A stretch of 64,000 nucleotides of DNA from Ectothiorhodospiraceae bacterium (GTDB taxonomy: Bacteria; Pseudomonadota; Gammaproteobacteria; GCA-002705445; GCA-002716945), in NCBI GenBank assembly GCA_019651095.1, contig BOXR01000004.1:1-64000 (forward strand), in the 5' to 3' direction. The translations under genes were made by a program, and so were the position numbers. Below are positions 10,103-20,712 of the stretch, piece by piece. How positions within the stretch are numbered: position 1 is the first letter of the stretch; every line of letters starts with the position of its first letter. Below the pieces are notes generated by a model, which saw nothing but the letters and a program-made list of their open reading frames with translations, searched no databases and was not told the origin of the DNA.

Positions 10103-10892
10103 TATTGAAATCATGGGTGTCTTAAATATTACAGATAATTCATTTCATGATGGCGGTAAATACAACTCTTTTAAAGAGTCTTTCCAACATGCAAAAGAGA
10201 TAATTCATGAGGGTGCTGATATCATAGATATTGGAGCAGAGTCGTCAAAACCAGGGTCTGAACCAGTATCAAGTAAAGTTCAAATAAAAAAAATCGAGCC
10301 TGTAGTAGAGGCCATTAGAGAAATTTCTGATATACCAATTTCAATTGATACTCGGAGTTCTGATGTAATTAAAAAATTAACTAAATATAGGATAAACATT
10401 GTTAATGATATTTCAGCTTTACAAGATATGGAGCTAATTAACGTTATAAAAGATAATAATTTAATGGTTTCATTGATGCATATGCAAGGGTTCCTAAAAA
10501 TATGCAAGATAATCCTGCTTATGATGATGTCGTCGAGTGATGTATATGATTATCTAGAAAAAAAAGTACAATTGTGCGTAAATTCTGGCATTGATAAGAG
10601 CGATATAATTATTGACCCTGGATTCGGCTTTGGTAAAACTCTTGATCATAACTACTTATTATTAAATAGTCTGAAAAAATATACTAAATTAGGGTGCCGT
10701 ATTTTATCGGGAATTTCTAGAAAAAGTATGATAGGTAGTGTAATAAATAAACCTCCATCAGAGAGATTGTATGGCTCCTTGGCTGCAACAGTGCTAGCTA
10801 TAAGGAATAAAGCCAGTATTTTACGTGTTCATGATGTCAGACAAACCAGAGTATTACTGAATTTTAAAGATTTGATGATAGAAAAAACATGA
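10095..10892 (+). CDS. folP: Dihydropteroate synthase FolP
   Basis: Condenses p-aminobenzoate with dihydropterin pyrophosphate in folate synthesis. The N-terminal block MGVLNITDNSFHDGG, GADIIDIGAESSKPG, IDPGFGFGKT, SRKSMIG and RVHDV cover the TIM-barrel substrate sites. The frame looks open end to end, but residues about 131-148 are scrambled: one base is missing after the GGG near 10490 and one is extra near 10539. Restoring frame gives GVPKNMQDNPAYDDVV, the expected block after MHMQG. So the protein as translated is wrong for about 16 residues although no stop appears. The start overlaps the nuclease by 8 bases and the end overlaps glmM by 4 (ATGA). Confidence 0.93.
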   Translation: MNNIEIMGVLNITDNSFHDGGKYNSFKESFQHAKEIIHEGADIIDIGAESSKPGSEPVSSKVQIKKIEPVVEAIREISDIPISIDTRSSDVIKKLTKYRINIVNDISALQDMELINVIKDNNLMVSLMHMQGFLKICKIILLMMMSSSDVYDYLEKKVQLCVNSGIDKSDIIIDPGFGFGKTLDHNYLLLNSLKKYTKLGCRILSGISRKSMIGSVINKPPSERLYGSLAATVLAIRNKASILRVHDVRQTRVLLNFKDLMIEKT

Positions 10893-12219
10893 TCTTATTT
10901 GGCACTGATGGCATTAGAGGCAGGTATGGCGATTTCCCACTTGACGATTCAACTATTAAAAAAATTGGATGCTCAATTGCAAAATCATTCGGCAACACTG
11001 TTAAGAAAGTTATTATTGGACATGATGGAAGAGAGTCATGTGGCGCAATTCTAGACTGTCTAACTGATGGAATAAACTTCATTAATAATTACGATATAAT
11101 TAACCTAGAGTTATTCCCAACACCTTCTCTGCCTTTAATACTCTCCAAAAATGATTCCGAAGATGCTATCGGGATTGAAATAACTGCTTCACATAATCCA
11201 TATTTAGACAATGGCATAAAAATATTCAATAAAAATGGTTATAAGATTTCATCAGAATTAGAGAGAAAAATTGAGGAGATAGTTGCCACTCAAAATGATG
11301 TCAACAAAACTTCAAGTACTAAATTCATAAATAGTAGTCCAATGAAATCAGTCTATATAGATTTTATATCTGGACTACTATCGTCAATAAAAGAATGTCC
11401 AACTAATCTTAATGTTGCAGTTGATTGTGCAAATGGCGCTACATCTCGTGTGATAAATGATATTACATTCCCAGATAATATATCTTTGAATATATTTAAT
11501 AATTCTCCTAATGGTTTAAATATAAACGATAAATGTGGTGCGGTTTATCCTGAACATCTATCCAACATAATTTCAAAAATAAATAAAAAAAATGATATGG
11601 AGCATATTGATTTTGGTATTTGTTTTGATGGCGATGGGGATAGAGCAATATTAATTGACAGATCAGGAAATATTTTAGACGGTGATGATCTTCTCTATAT
11701 TTTCTCCTCCAATTCTAAAATAAGTAATAAAGTAGTGGGTACAGTCATGACAAACTTTGGGATAAGGAGAAGTCTAAAAGAAAATGGAATAGATTTCATA
11801 GAATCCGATGTGGGAGACAAAAATGTGCTCGAAGCTATGATTACACATGATGCATTTTGGGTGCTGAATCATCAGGACATATTATCCAAAGCGGTTTAGC
11901 GAGTATACCGATTGGAGATGGTCTAATAACTATGACTAAAATTATTGATCTATTATGTACTAGAAACAAAAAAATCGAGGAACTTTATCCTGTGAATCTC
12001 AAAATACCATCTAAACTAATAAACATTCATAGCTCATCACCTGAACAACTTCTTAAGGACAATAATTTAGTATTTTCTAATGTTGAGGAAATTCTTGGAA
12101 ATAGTGGTAGAATCTTTGTAAGAAAATCAGGAACGCAGTCATTAATCAGAATTCTCATAGAGCATGAATCGAATGAAGTTTTGGAATTAGCAGAACAAAA
12201 AATTAAATTAATACTATAA
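10889..12219 (+). CDS. glmM: Phosphoglucosamine mutase GlmM, frameshifted
   Basis: Converts glucosamine-6-phosphate to glucosamine-1-phosphate for UDP-GlcNAc, feeding peptidoglycan and LPS. It starts MILFGTDGIRG. The phosphorylated serine is Ser101 in ITASHNP; the Mg2+ loop DGDGDRA, sugar-binding GAESSGH and phosphate-binding RKSGTQSLIR follow in order (the last is RPSGTEPLIR in most homologues). One base is lost near 11855-11870, where frame 1 runs into an artificial tail and the second frame opens at GAESSGH. It overlaps folP by 4 bases and tpiA by 1 (TAATG), so the block is translationally coupled. Confidence 0.95.
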
Positions 12220-12977
12220 TGTCAAAGAAAATCATAGCAGGAAATTGGAAACAAAATGGAACCTTGAAAAGCTCCATCAGTCTTACTAAAAAAGTTCTTC
12301 AAGCTGTAAAGAAGGAAAAATACACCCACGAAATCGTTATTATTCCTCCTTCTATATTTTTGTTGCCTGTCAAAGATTTAATTCACAAGAGTAAAATAAA
12401 ATTAGGAGCTCAGAATGTGTCTGCTTTTAACGATGGCGCATATACTGGTGAAATATCAGGCTCAATGTTAAAAGACTCTGGAGTAGATTATTGTTTAGTG
12501 GGACATTCAGAGAGACGGCATATAATCAATGAAGATGAATCTGATTTTTCCAGTAAAGTAAGCCGTTTAATCGATAATGATATCAAAGTTATTTATTGTT
12601 TTGGGGAAACACTAAATGACTATAAAAATAAAAAAACAAAGTTAATCATAAAGAGACAATTAAAAAAATTGTTTTTGAATAACAAAAATAATTTAAAAAA
12701 ACATCCAAGCAAATTAATTTTAGCATATGAACCAGTTTGGGCTATTGGTACAGGATTAGTACCTTCGCCAGAAGAATTAGTAAGCATTTTTAAATATATA
12801 AGAGATACAGTAAATAATTTGGATAAGAAGTACGCATCCATAAAACTTCTCTATGGTGGAAGTGTCACACCAGATAATGCATCATCTTTGATGGATACTG
12901 AGCACATAGATGGACTTCTGATTGGTGGCGCATCATTGATAGCAAAAAAATTTATTGATATTTGCTCCACAATTTGA
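12219..12977 (+). CDS. tpiA: Triosephosphate isomerase TpiA
   Basis: Interconverts dihydroxyacetone phosphate and glyceraldehyde-3-phosphate. The 252-residue protein has Asn9 and Lys11 in AGNWKQNG, catalytic His96 in LVGHSERR, catalytic Glu171 in AYEPVWAIGTG and phosphate-binding LYGGSV. Frame is intact. The start overlaps the glmM stop by one base, and secG follows after 12 bases. The glmM-tpiA-secG order is common in gammaproteobacteria and relatives. Confidence 0.97.
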   Translation: MSKKIIAGNWKQNGTLKSSISLTKKVLQAVKKEKYTHEIVIIPPSIFLLPVKDLIHKSKIKLGAQNVSAFNDGAYTGEISGSMLKDSGVDYCLVGHSERRHIINEDESDFSSKVSRLIDNDIKVIYCFGETLNDYKNKKTKLIIKRQLKKLFLNNKNNLKKHPSKLILAYEPVWAIGTGLVPSPEELVSIFKYIRDTVNNLDKKYASIKLLYGGSVTPDNASSLMDTEHIDGLLIGGASLIAKKFIDICSTI

Positions 12978-12989
12978 GATAAATACACA

Positions 12990-13301
12990 ATGCAAACAGC
13001 GCTATTAACTATACATATAATTCTCGCAGTAATCCTTGTAGTTCTCGTTCTTGTGCAACAAGGAAAAGGAGCTGATGCTGGCGCAGCTTTCGGTTCAGGA
13101 GCCTCTTCTACTGTATTTGGCGCTAGAGGAAACGCAACTTTTCTTAATAAATTGACTACAATAGTTGCACTCAGTTTCTTTGTAACGAGTCTGAGTCTTG
13201 CATACATATCTTCAAATAAAAGTCAGACATCTAAAAGTCTTATAAATGAGACGGTCAAAGAAGAGATAGTTGACGATCAAGAAAAATTTGATAAACCTTA
13301 A
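12990..13301 (+). CDS. secG: Preprotein translocase subunit SecG
   Basis: Accessory subunit of the SecYEG channel in the inner membrane. The 103-residue protein has two membrane segments (about 3-22 and 52-72) joined by the conserved loop [22 protein letters not shown], here split by its usual glycines. The acidic C-terminal tail is typical. The stop codon ends on the base immediately before the tRNA-Leu, so the tRNA is probably excised from the glmM-tpiA-secG transcript. Confidence 0.95.
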   Translation: MQTALLTIHIILAVILVVLVLVQQGKGADAGAAFGSGASSTVFGARGNATFLNKLTTIVALSFFVTSLSLAYISSNKSQTSKSLINETVKEEIVDDQEKFDKP

Positions 13302-13383
13302 GCCGATGTGGTGGAATTGGTAGACACGCTGTCTTGAGGGGGCAGTGGCGAGAGTCGTGCCGGTTCGAGTCCGGCCATCGGCA
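13302..13383 (+). tRNA. leuU: tRNA-Leu(GAG)
   Basis: The acceptor arms gccgatg and catcggc pair perfectly. The anticodon loop ttgaggg gives GAG; the T arm is gccgg-ttcgagt-ccggc; a long variable arm (class II) fits leucine. It follows secG exactly as leuU does in E. coli. The 3' CCA is not encoded (atac follows), so CCA must be added by nucleotidyltransferase. Confidence 0.95.
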
Positions 13384-13388
13384 TACGT

Positions 13389-13961
13389 CTAGGGGCTAAC
13401 CCATGTATCTTTGGCTGATTCCTTTATAAAAATGTTTGCACGCCTGTGACCCTCTCTTTTAAGGTATAACCAATCAATCTTCTCAATATCTACATCGATT
13501 ACTGAAAAAGCCTCACTTTTTTTATCAATTATTTCTTTTGAGAAGTCATTGTAACTGTCCATAATTGTTCCTGGACTAGGCACTTGAAAATAACATTCTT
13601 TAGACATATCACTCATGTTAGCCCATGCATGTGAAGATCTATCATTATCGTAATTCACTACTGCTCGACCAAAACATCTAATCTGTATTTTCATTCCTTT
13701 ACTATAAAAAACACAACAAACATTCGGGTTTATATTTAAGTCTTTTATCTTATCAGCATGATAATTTGAGTGGAGAGTTATAATACCATTTTCTGAATTA
13801 TAACCACGAAGAACTACTGTTCTACCTGTAGGGAACTTTCCCGATGTGCAAAATGTAAAAGTTCTGAAATCTGACTTCCTATTTTTAACCCCCTCAGTGA
13901 GGCTATTCGATATATTTTCTCTTACATTTTCTAATGTTTCTAACGTATTTTTTGCGCTCAT
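13389..13961 (-). CDS. Pyridoxamine 5'-phosphate oxidase family protein (FMN-binding split barrel)
   Basis: A 190-residue flavoprotein of the PNPOx-like split-barrel fold. RTVVLRGYNSENGIITLHSN and HADKIKDLNINPNVCCVFY match the FMN-binding face, followed by KIQIRCFGRA, as in PdxH. The C-terminus differs from true PdxH (WLYLKREGHRRANI instead of the FWQGR..RLHDR block), so this may act on another substrate or reduce flavin rather than make pyridoxal phosphate. It is alone on the minus strand, ending 5 bases from tRNA-Leu, and divergent from nuoA with a 51-base gap. Confidence 0.8.
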   Translation of the reverse strand: MSAKNTLETLENVRENISNSLTEGVKNRKSDFRTFTFCTSGKFPTGRTVVLRGYNSENGIITLHSNYHADKIKDLNINPNVCCVFYSKGMKIQIRCFGRAVVNYDNDRSSHAWANMSDMSKECYFQVPSPGTIMDSYNDFSKEIIDKKSEAFSVIDVDIEKIDWLYLKREGHRRANIFIKESAKDTWVSP

Positions 13962-14001
13962 AATTAATGTAATGCTAATTAGTATTTGAGTATATATAGG
14001 A

Positions 14002-14007
14002 TATAAT
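14002..14007 (+). promoter_or_regulatory. Candidate -10 box of the nuo operon
   Basis: TATAAT lies 5 bases before the nuoA ATG; a weak -35 (TTAGTA, 13979-13984) stands 17 bases upstream. If used, transcription would begin at or near the start codon, giving a leaderless mRNA. In AT-rich DNA such hexamers arise by chance. Confidence 0.35.
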
Positions 14008-14012
14008 AAGAC

Positions 14013-14369
14013 ATGCTATATGAATACCTGCCAATATTAATTTTTTTAGCTTTAGCGATGCTATTCGCGTCAGTGATGCTATCTGCTGGTTTTATATTTG
14101 GAGGCAGTAACCCTGATGACGAAAAAAACTCGCCATATGAATGCGGCTTTGAACCTTTTGAAGATTCTCGAATGAAATTTGATGTAAGATTTTATCTTGT
14201 TGCAATTCTATTTATTATTTTCGATTTAGAAATTGCATTTTTGTTTCCATGGGCAGTTGTTTTAGATCATATAGGACTCGAAGGTTATCTGGCAATGGCA
14301 ATATTTATTCTTATACTTCTAGTTGGATTCATTTATGAATGGAAGAAAGGGGCTTTGGAATGGGATTAG
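14013..14369 (+). CDS. nuoA: NADH-quinone oxidoreductase subunit A
   Basis: Small membrane subunit of complex I at the junction between arms. The 118 residues contain three membrane helices (about 5-28, 60-82, 90-110) and the conserved YECGFEPF and [19 protein letters not shown] blocks. First gene of the nuo operon; its 3' end overlaps nuoB by 10 bases. Confidence 0.96.
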   Translation: MLYEYLPILIFLALAMLFASVMLSAGFIFGGSNPDDEKNSPYECGFEPFEDSRMKFDVRFYLVAILFIIFDLEIAFLFPWAVVLDHIGLEGYLAMAIFILILLVGFIYEWKKGALEWD

Positions 14370-14839
14370 AAAATATACAAAGAGACGGCTTCGTCCTTGC
14401 AGATTCCGAGAGTTTGTTTGATTGGGCAAGAACTGGATCACTATGGCCAATGACTTTTGGCTTAGCATGTTGTGCAGTTGAAATGATGCATGCGGGTGCT
14501 TCCCGTTATGATTTAGATAGATTCGGTATGTTATTTAGACCTAGTCCTAGACAATCAGATGTTATGATTGTCGCTGGAACTTTAGTAAATAAAATGGCTC
14601 CTGCATTAAGGAAGGTATATGATCAAATGGCAGATCCAAAATGGGTTATATCAATGGGGTCGTGTGCAAATGGTGGAGGGTATTATCATTATTCATACTC
14701 AGTTGTTCGTGGTTGCGATAGAATAGTTCCTGTTGATGTTTATGTTCCTGGTTGTCCACCAACCGCAGAAGCTTTGCTGTATGGAATTCTCCAACTGCAA
14801 AATAAAATTAGATATAAAAATAGAATTAAAATTAAGTAA
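14360..14839 (+). CDS. nuoB: NADH-quinone oxidoreductase subunit B
   Basis: Peripheral-arm subunit carrying cluster N2, the last Fe-S centre before quinone. From ATG 14360 ([10 protein letters not shown]) the protein has 159 residues with the four ligands Cys37 and Cys38 ([10 protein letters not shown]), Cys102 (GSCANGG) and Cys132 (VPGCPP). A longer frame from ATG 14339 adds seven residues that are simply the nuoA C-terminus in another frame, so 14360 is chosen. Overlaps nuoA by 10 bases; nuoC begins 6 bases later. Confidence 0.95.
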   Translation: MGLENIQRDGFVLADSESLFDWARTGSLWPMTFGLACCAVEMMHAGASRYDLDRFGMLFRPSPRQSDVMIVAGTLVNKMAPALRKVYDQMADPKWVISMGSCANGGGYYHYSYSVVRGCDRIVPVDVYVPGCPPTAEALLYGILQLQNKIRYKNRIKIK

Positions 14840-14845
14840 TTAGTT

Positions 14846-15485
14846 ATGAATAAAATCAGGGAATTACTTGACGGCCATATTGTTGATTATGTTGAATCAG
14901 ATATGACTACAGTTACAGTCGAAAATCTAAGTTAAAAAAGTACTGTCATTACTCAAAGAAGATATAAATTTAAAATTTACACAACTCATTGATCTTTGTG
15001 CTGTAGACTATGTCGAATATGGTGATTCTGAATGGCAAACAAAAGAGGCAACAAGTACTGGCTACAACAGAGGAATAAGACCGTCTTCACATAGTAGAAT
15101 AGATTTCTCAAATGAAACAAATGAAGATGAGTATGATTTATGTGTAACTTACCATTTACTATCGATTACTCATAATCAAAGAATTAGAGTTAAATGTTTT
15201 CTTGATGATGACTCTTTAATAATACCATCGGTCACTGATTTGTTTGCATCTGCTGATTGGTATGAAAGAGAGGCATACGACTTATTTGGTGTTCTATTTG
15301 AGGGACATAACGATCTCAGAAGAATTCTCACAGACTATGGCTTTATAGGACATCCTTTTAGGAAGAAATTTCCTTTAGTGGGTAATACTCAAGTAAGGTA
15401 TGATCCTGAGCAAAGAAAAGTTGTGAATGAGCCGGTTGATATAGAACCAAGAACGCTAGTTCCAAAGGTTATTAGGAAGAAATAA
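14846..15485 (+). CDS. nuoC: NADH-quinone oxidoreductase subunit C, frameshifted
   Basis: Peripheral-arm 30-kDa subunit. The N-terminus [10 protein letters not shown] runs to a false stop near 14934 (one base lost), then continues as [21 protein letters not shown], and ends with the family signature [33 protein letters not shown] and [10 protein letters not shown]. nuoC is a separate gene, not fused to nuoD as in E. coli. Overlaps nuoD by one base (TAATG). Confidence 0.92.
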
Positions 15486-16737
15486 TGAGTGATTATAAAA
15501 ACTTTACTATGAATTTTGGTCCTCAACATCCTGCAGCACATGGGGTGCTTAGACTAATTTTGGAAATGGATGGAGAAGTGATTCGAAGTGCAGATCCGCA
15601 TATTGGTCTTCTTCATAGGGCAACAGAGAAGCTTGCTGAATCAAAACCTTATAATCAAAATATAGGTTACATGGATCGTTTAGATTATGTATCAATGATG
15701 TGTAATGAGCATGCGTATGTTTTAGCAATTGAAGACATAATGAAGCTCGATATACCTGAGAGATCAAAATATATTCGAGTTATGTTTGATGAAATAACAC
15801 GTATATTAAATCATCTACTGTGGTTGGGTGCTCATGCACTAGATATAGGAGCTATGTCTGTATTTTTGTACGCATTTCGAGAAAGAGAAGACTTGATGGA
15901 CTGTTATGAGGCTGTATCTGGAACCAGGATGCATGCAACGTATTACCGCCCAGGTGGTGTTGCGAAAGATTTACCGAACATCATGCCTAAATACATGCTC
16001 AATAAGAATCAGAACCTCGATCAAGTTGAAAAACTTAACTATAACCGCGAGGGATCTCTTTTAGATTTCATAGATAGCTTTATCGATAGATTTCCAAAAA
16101 ATGTTGATGAATATGAAAATCTATTAACTGATAACAGAATCTGGAAACAAAGAACAGTTGGCATCGGAGTAGTCTCTCCTGATCGAGCAATTGATCTTGG
16201 TTTTACAGGACCAATGTTAAGAGGCTCAGGGGTTGAATGGGACCTAAGGAAGAAGGAGCCTTATGAAATATATAAAAATCTTGAATTTGATATTCCTGTA
16301 GGCACAGAAGGCGACTCATATGATCGATATCTTGTAAGGATGCAAGAAATGCGGGAATCCGCTAAAATTATAAAACAATGCTGCGACTGGTTAAAAAATG
16401 ACAATGGAGATTTTATATCATCGAATAATAAGATCGCACCACCGGATAGAGACGATATGAAAGAAAACATGGAATCTTTAATTCATCATTTTAAGCTGTT
16501 TAGTGAAGGTTATTGTTTGCCAGTTGGTGAAACATATAAATGTGTAGAGGCTCCAAAAGGCGAATTTGGAATTTATATGATTTCTGATGGTGCCAACAAA
16601 CCTTATAGGCTAAAGATAAGGGCGCCAGGATTTCCCATCTAGCTTCACTAGATGAGATGGCAAAAGGACACATGTTATCTGATGTGGTGACAATTATAGG
16701 AACACAAGATATTGTATTTGGGGAGATTGATCGATGA
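15485..16737 (+). CDS. nuoD: NADH-quinone oxidoreductase subunit D, frameshifted near the end
   Basis: 49-kDa subunit forming the quinone pocket with Nuo[45 protein letters not shown] and [11 protein letters not shown] are present. The first frame stops at 16642 after RLKIRAPGF, but one lost base there shifts the true C-terminus ([18 protein letters not shown], then FGEIDR) into the next frame, ending at the TGA 16735-16737. The end overlaps nuoE by 4 bases (ATGA). Confidence 0.95.
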
Positions 16738-17228
16738 TACATGACATTCTTTCAGAAAATGTTAGAAAAGAGATAGATTCTATAAGATCTAAATTTCCAC
16801 ATGATAAAAATAAATCATCCATAATAGAATCATTACTTATTATTCAACATGAAAATAATGGATACCTAAATGAGGAATTGATTGGAGCTCTTGCACAGTA
16901 TTTGAATGTTCAAAAAATTGATGTCTACGAGGTAGCAACTTTCTACTCTATGTTCAATCTTAAACCTATTGGTAAAAATACTATCTCAGTTTGTACGAAT
17001 GTATCCTGTATGTTGAGAAATTCTGATCAGATTGTTGAGTATATAGAAAAGAAGTTAAAAATAAAAATTGGTGAGTCTACCAAAGATAATAAATTTTATC
17101 TTAAAGATGAAATGGAATGTTTAGCTGCTTGTAATGGAGCGCCAATGATGCAAGTAAATCATGTCAATTATGAAAATTTAACTTTTGAGAAAATTGATAA
17201 AATTTTAGATGGAATAAAAGATGATTAA
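16734..17228 (+). CDS. nuoE: NADH-quinone oxidoreductase subunit E
   Basis: 24-kDa subunit with the [2Fe-2S] cluster N1a. Ligands are Cys87 and Cys92 in CTNVSC and Cys129 and Cys133 in CLAAC, the thioredoxin-like arrangement. [17 protein letters not shown] is the family signature. 164 residues, intact frame, overlapping both neighbours (nuoD by 4, nuoF by 8 bases). Confidence 0.96.
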   Translation: MIHDILSENVRKEIDSIRSKFPHDKNKSSIIESLLIIQHENNGYLNEELIGALAQYLNVQKIDVYEVATFYSMFNLKPIGKNTISVCTNVSCMLRNSDQIVEYIEKKLKIKIGESTKDNKFYLKDEMECLAACNGAPMMQVNHVNYENLTFEKIDKILDGIKDD

Positions 17229-18486
17229 GGTTTGCACTCAGACTTTTGACTGTAAAGATCCATCAAGTATTGAAACTTATATTAAACTCGGTGGATATTC
17301 GGCGTGGAGGGAGATATTAAATCAGCAAACTCCAAAGTCTCAGATAATAGAAACAATCAAAGACTCTCAGCTAAAAGGCAAAGGCGGCGCTGGATTTCTT
17401 ACAGGCTTAAAGTGGTCGTTCATATCACCAACTAAATCACAAAAATATTTGGTATGTAACTCAGATGAGAGTGAACCAGGAACTTGTAAGGATAGAGACA
17501 TACTAAGATATAATCCTCATTCTGTTATCGAAGGTATGTTAATTGCTTGTTACGCCATTGGGGCATCAGTTGGTTATAATTACCTTAGGGGTGAATTTAT
17601 TGGTGATCAATGGAAAGTAACAAATAATGCAATAAAAGAGGCATACGAGCATAACTTTATCGGTGACAATATTTTGGGTTCAAATGTTTCTATAAACATC
17701 ATTCCACTAATAGGCGCTGGTGCCTATATAGTTGGAGAAGAGACTGCTATGCTTGAATCTATTGAAGGGAAAAGAGGTATGCCTAGAATTAAACCACCAT
17801 TTCCAGCAGTTCAAGGACTTTATGGCAAGCCTACGATAATAAATAATACAGAAACCATAGCATCCGTCCCTTATATCATAAAAAATGGAATAGATTGGTA
17901 CAAAAATTTAGGTGCTGGTGATGCACATGGAGTAAAAATGTTTTGTATGAGTGGTCATCTCAACAAACCAAAAGTAATAGAGGCACCACTGGGAACACCA
18001 TTTTCAAAATTATTAGATGAGTGTAATGGAATACTAAATGATAAAAAACTAAAAGCTGTTATACCTGGCGGGTCATCTGTACCTGTTGTTAAAGGTGAGG
18101 TTATAATGGATACCCCAATGGATTATGAGCCTCTGATGAAAATTGGTACTATGCTAGGGTCTGGCGGTGTAATTGTAATGGATGAAACAACATGCATGGT
18201 ATCTGTTCTCGAACGCATATCCAGATTTTATTATGCTGAATCGTGTGGTCAATGTACGCCATGTCGTGAGGGCACTGGCTGGCTTTATAAAACACTTGTA
18301 AAAATAAGAGCGGGTCAAGGAGACCAATCAGATTTAGACTTACTTAATAGAGTTGCTAATCAAATTGAAGGACATTGCATATGCGCTCTGGGTGACGCCG
18401 CAGCTATGCCCGTGAAAAGCTTTCTCACAAACTTTTGGAATGAGTTCGAGTACTATGTAGAAAAAAAACAATCAATGATTATTTAA
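17221..18486 (+). CDS. nuoF: NADH-quinone oxidoreductase subunit F
   Basis: 51-kDa subunit that oxidises NADH with FMN and passes electrons to cluster N3. The glycine-rich GKGGAGF is at 53-59, GAGAYIVGEETAMLES (flavin region) around 165-180, and the [4Fe-4S] ligands Cys342, Cys345, Cys348 (SCGQCTPC) and Cys388. 421 residues, intact. The stop is followed directly by the nuoG ATG. Confidence 0.96.
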   Translation: MIKVCTQTFDCKDPSSIETYIKLGGYSAWREILNQQTPKSQIIETIKDSQLKGKGGAGFLTGLKWSFISPTKSQKYLVCNSDESEPGTCKDRDILRYNPHSVIEGMLIACYAIGASVGYNYLRGEFIGDQWKVTNNAIKEAYEHNFIGDNILGSNVSINIIPLIGAGAYIVGEETAMLESIEGKRGMPRIKPPFPAVQGLYGKPTIINNTETIASVPYIIKNGIDWYKNLGAGDAHGVKMFCMSGHLNKPKVIEAPLGTPFSKLLDECNGILNDKKLKAVIPGGSSVPVVKGEVIMDTPMDYEPLMKIGTMLGSGGVIVMDETTCMVSVLERISRFYYAESCGQCTPCREGTGWLYKTLVKIRAGQGDQSDLDLLNRVANQIEGHCICALGDAAAMPVKSFLTNFWNEFEYYVEKKQSMII

Positions 18487-20710
18487 ATGCACATATATAT
18501 TAATGACACAAAATTCGATGTAAATGAAAATGATACTATCATTCAGGTAGCAGATCGCAATGATATTCATATTCCGAGATTTTGTTATCACAAAAGGTTA
18601 AGCATAGTAGCAAGTTGTAGAATGTGTCTTGTTGACATTGAAAATGTGAAATATCCTCAGCCAGCATGTTCCACGATTGTTAAAGAAGGAATGAGAGTGA
18701 ACACTAATAATAGATCCGCAGAGGAAGCTCAAAAAAATACAATGGAGTTTCTACTGATTAATCATCCTCTAGACTGCCCTGTATGTGATCAAGCCGGAGA
18801 GTGCGAGCTTCAAGATGTTTCTCTTGAGCATGGTGATTATAAATCTGCATACAAAGAATTAAAGCGAACAGTTATTGATAAAAATATCGGCGAACTAGTT
18901 AGTACAGAAATGACCAGGTGTATACATTGCAGCAGATGTGTTAGATTTGGCGAAGAGGTTGCTGGAATAAAAGAACTAGGAATGACTGGAAGGGGTGAAG
19001 ACACTAAGATCGAGACTTTCATTAATGAAGGTCTATCATCTCAACTCTCTGGTAATGTCATTGATCTATGTCCTGTTGGTGCGTTAAATAATAGTTTATA
19101 CAAATATAGTGCTCGCACATGGGATTTGAAACAAATGTCTTCAATTTCCTCGAATGACTGTCTTGGCTCTAATATTTTTTATCATACATACAATGATGAG
19201 ATAAAGCGTTGTGTCCCAAAAGAAGATGAAGAAATAAATTTATCTTGGTTATCTGATAATGATCGTTTTGGTTACGAGGGGATCAAATCTGAAGAGAGAA
19301 TATTACATCCTTTGATTAGACATAATGAAAATCTAGAGAAAACTGATTTTAATTCTATATCAGAAAAATTTATTGAATACTTAGAGAAATACTCATCTGG
19401 ATCATGTGCCATAATGTCAGCGCAATCATCTTGTGAGGAAATGTTCCTTTTCCAAGATTTACTCCGAAATAAAAATGTAAAAAAAATTGATCATAGATCA
19501 AAGGAATGTGATTTTAGGTATCAAAAAAATTATCCTATCATTCCATCATTTGATATTAAACTTGTAGACATACAATCTCTAGATAATATCATAATTGTTG
19601 GTGCTAATATCTCAAAAGAGTTTCCCATATTATCTATCTATTTTAGAGATGCACACAAAAATAATTCTACAAATATATTTTCGCTATCAACATATGAATT
19701 TGAGGAGAACTTCCCCTTAAAAAAATCTGCCATTTTGAATAGTCAAGAGCTAGAAAATTATTTCACCAACTCTAATAATGAGTCAGGTATTAATCTTGAA
19801 AAAAGTAAAAAAAATCTTATATTGATTGGACCAGCTGTTTCATATCTCTCTAACTATTCAAATATTCTCAATAATTTCAGCGAATATGCTAAATCGATCA
19901 ATGCAAATCTTGCACTATTGGGTGATCAGGCAAACACATCTGGCGCATGGGCTATGGGAATATTGCCTCATAGACTACCTGGAGGGTGTTTCTATTGACG
20001 GACAGGAAGACAGCTATGAGCTACTGAGTGATAAAGATGACCTACTAATAATTTATAATCTTGAGCCAGAGTATGATTTTTCAGATGACAACAGAATTAT
20101 AGATAAATTAAGGAATCAAAAGTAAACATTTTCTTTTCTTCTTATATGACAGAGTCAATAAAAAAATATGCTGATATTGTTTTTCCTTTATCAACTCAAG
20201 TTGAATCAAGTGGCTCTTATTTAAATACAAATAAAAAGCTGCAACATTACAATAAAATAATCAATCCACTTGGGGAAAGCCGAGAAGGAGCAGATATTCT
20301 ATTAGGTTTATGTAACACAATAGGAAGGATTATACACATGATTCAATTAGAGAGAAATTAGAAAAATATTAGCTGAGATAAATATTAGTAATAATTATGT
20401 TCGAATTAAAAATTGAAGAAGATTAGCTCTGATTCCTTGAGAAGATGATCATAAGAAATCCTAATTCAAGTAATCCTACACTCAGAAGATGTAATTCTAT
20501 AATAAAAACTCATGATAACGATGATTACTTTAGTCTGCCATCAGAAAGATGTAAGTAGTAATGATAAAATTATATTTAATGAAAAAATAATAAATTAAAC
20601 TCACTATTAAACAGAAAATTCATTCTAAACCGGTTAATGCAGTTTTGGTAAAAATAGGTGGAACACATAAACAAAAGATAGGCGCCTACAGTACTGAAGT
20701 AGACTTATAA
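18487..20710 (+). CDS. nuoG: NADH-quinone oxidoreductase subunit G, 3' third frameshifted
   Basis: 75-kDa subunit, largest of the peripheral arm. The first 503 residues are intact: [2Fe-2S] N1b ligands Cys33, Cys44, Cys47, Cys61; N5 ligands His93, Cys97, Cys100, Cys106; N4 ligands Cys145, Cys148, Cys151, Cys195. The extra N7 site seen in some NuoG was not found. From 19990 on the frame breaks many times; fragments [36 protein letters not shown] and [14 protein letters not shown] show the molybdopterin-oxidoreductase-like C-terminal domain continues, and [19 protein letters not shown] runs to the TAA at 20708-20710. This is one of the most error-dense segments in the window. Confidence 0.92.
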
Positions 20711-20712
20711 TC

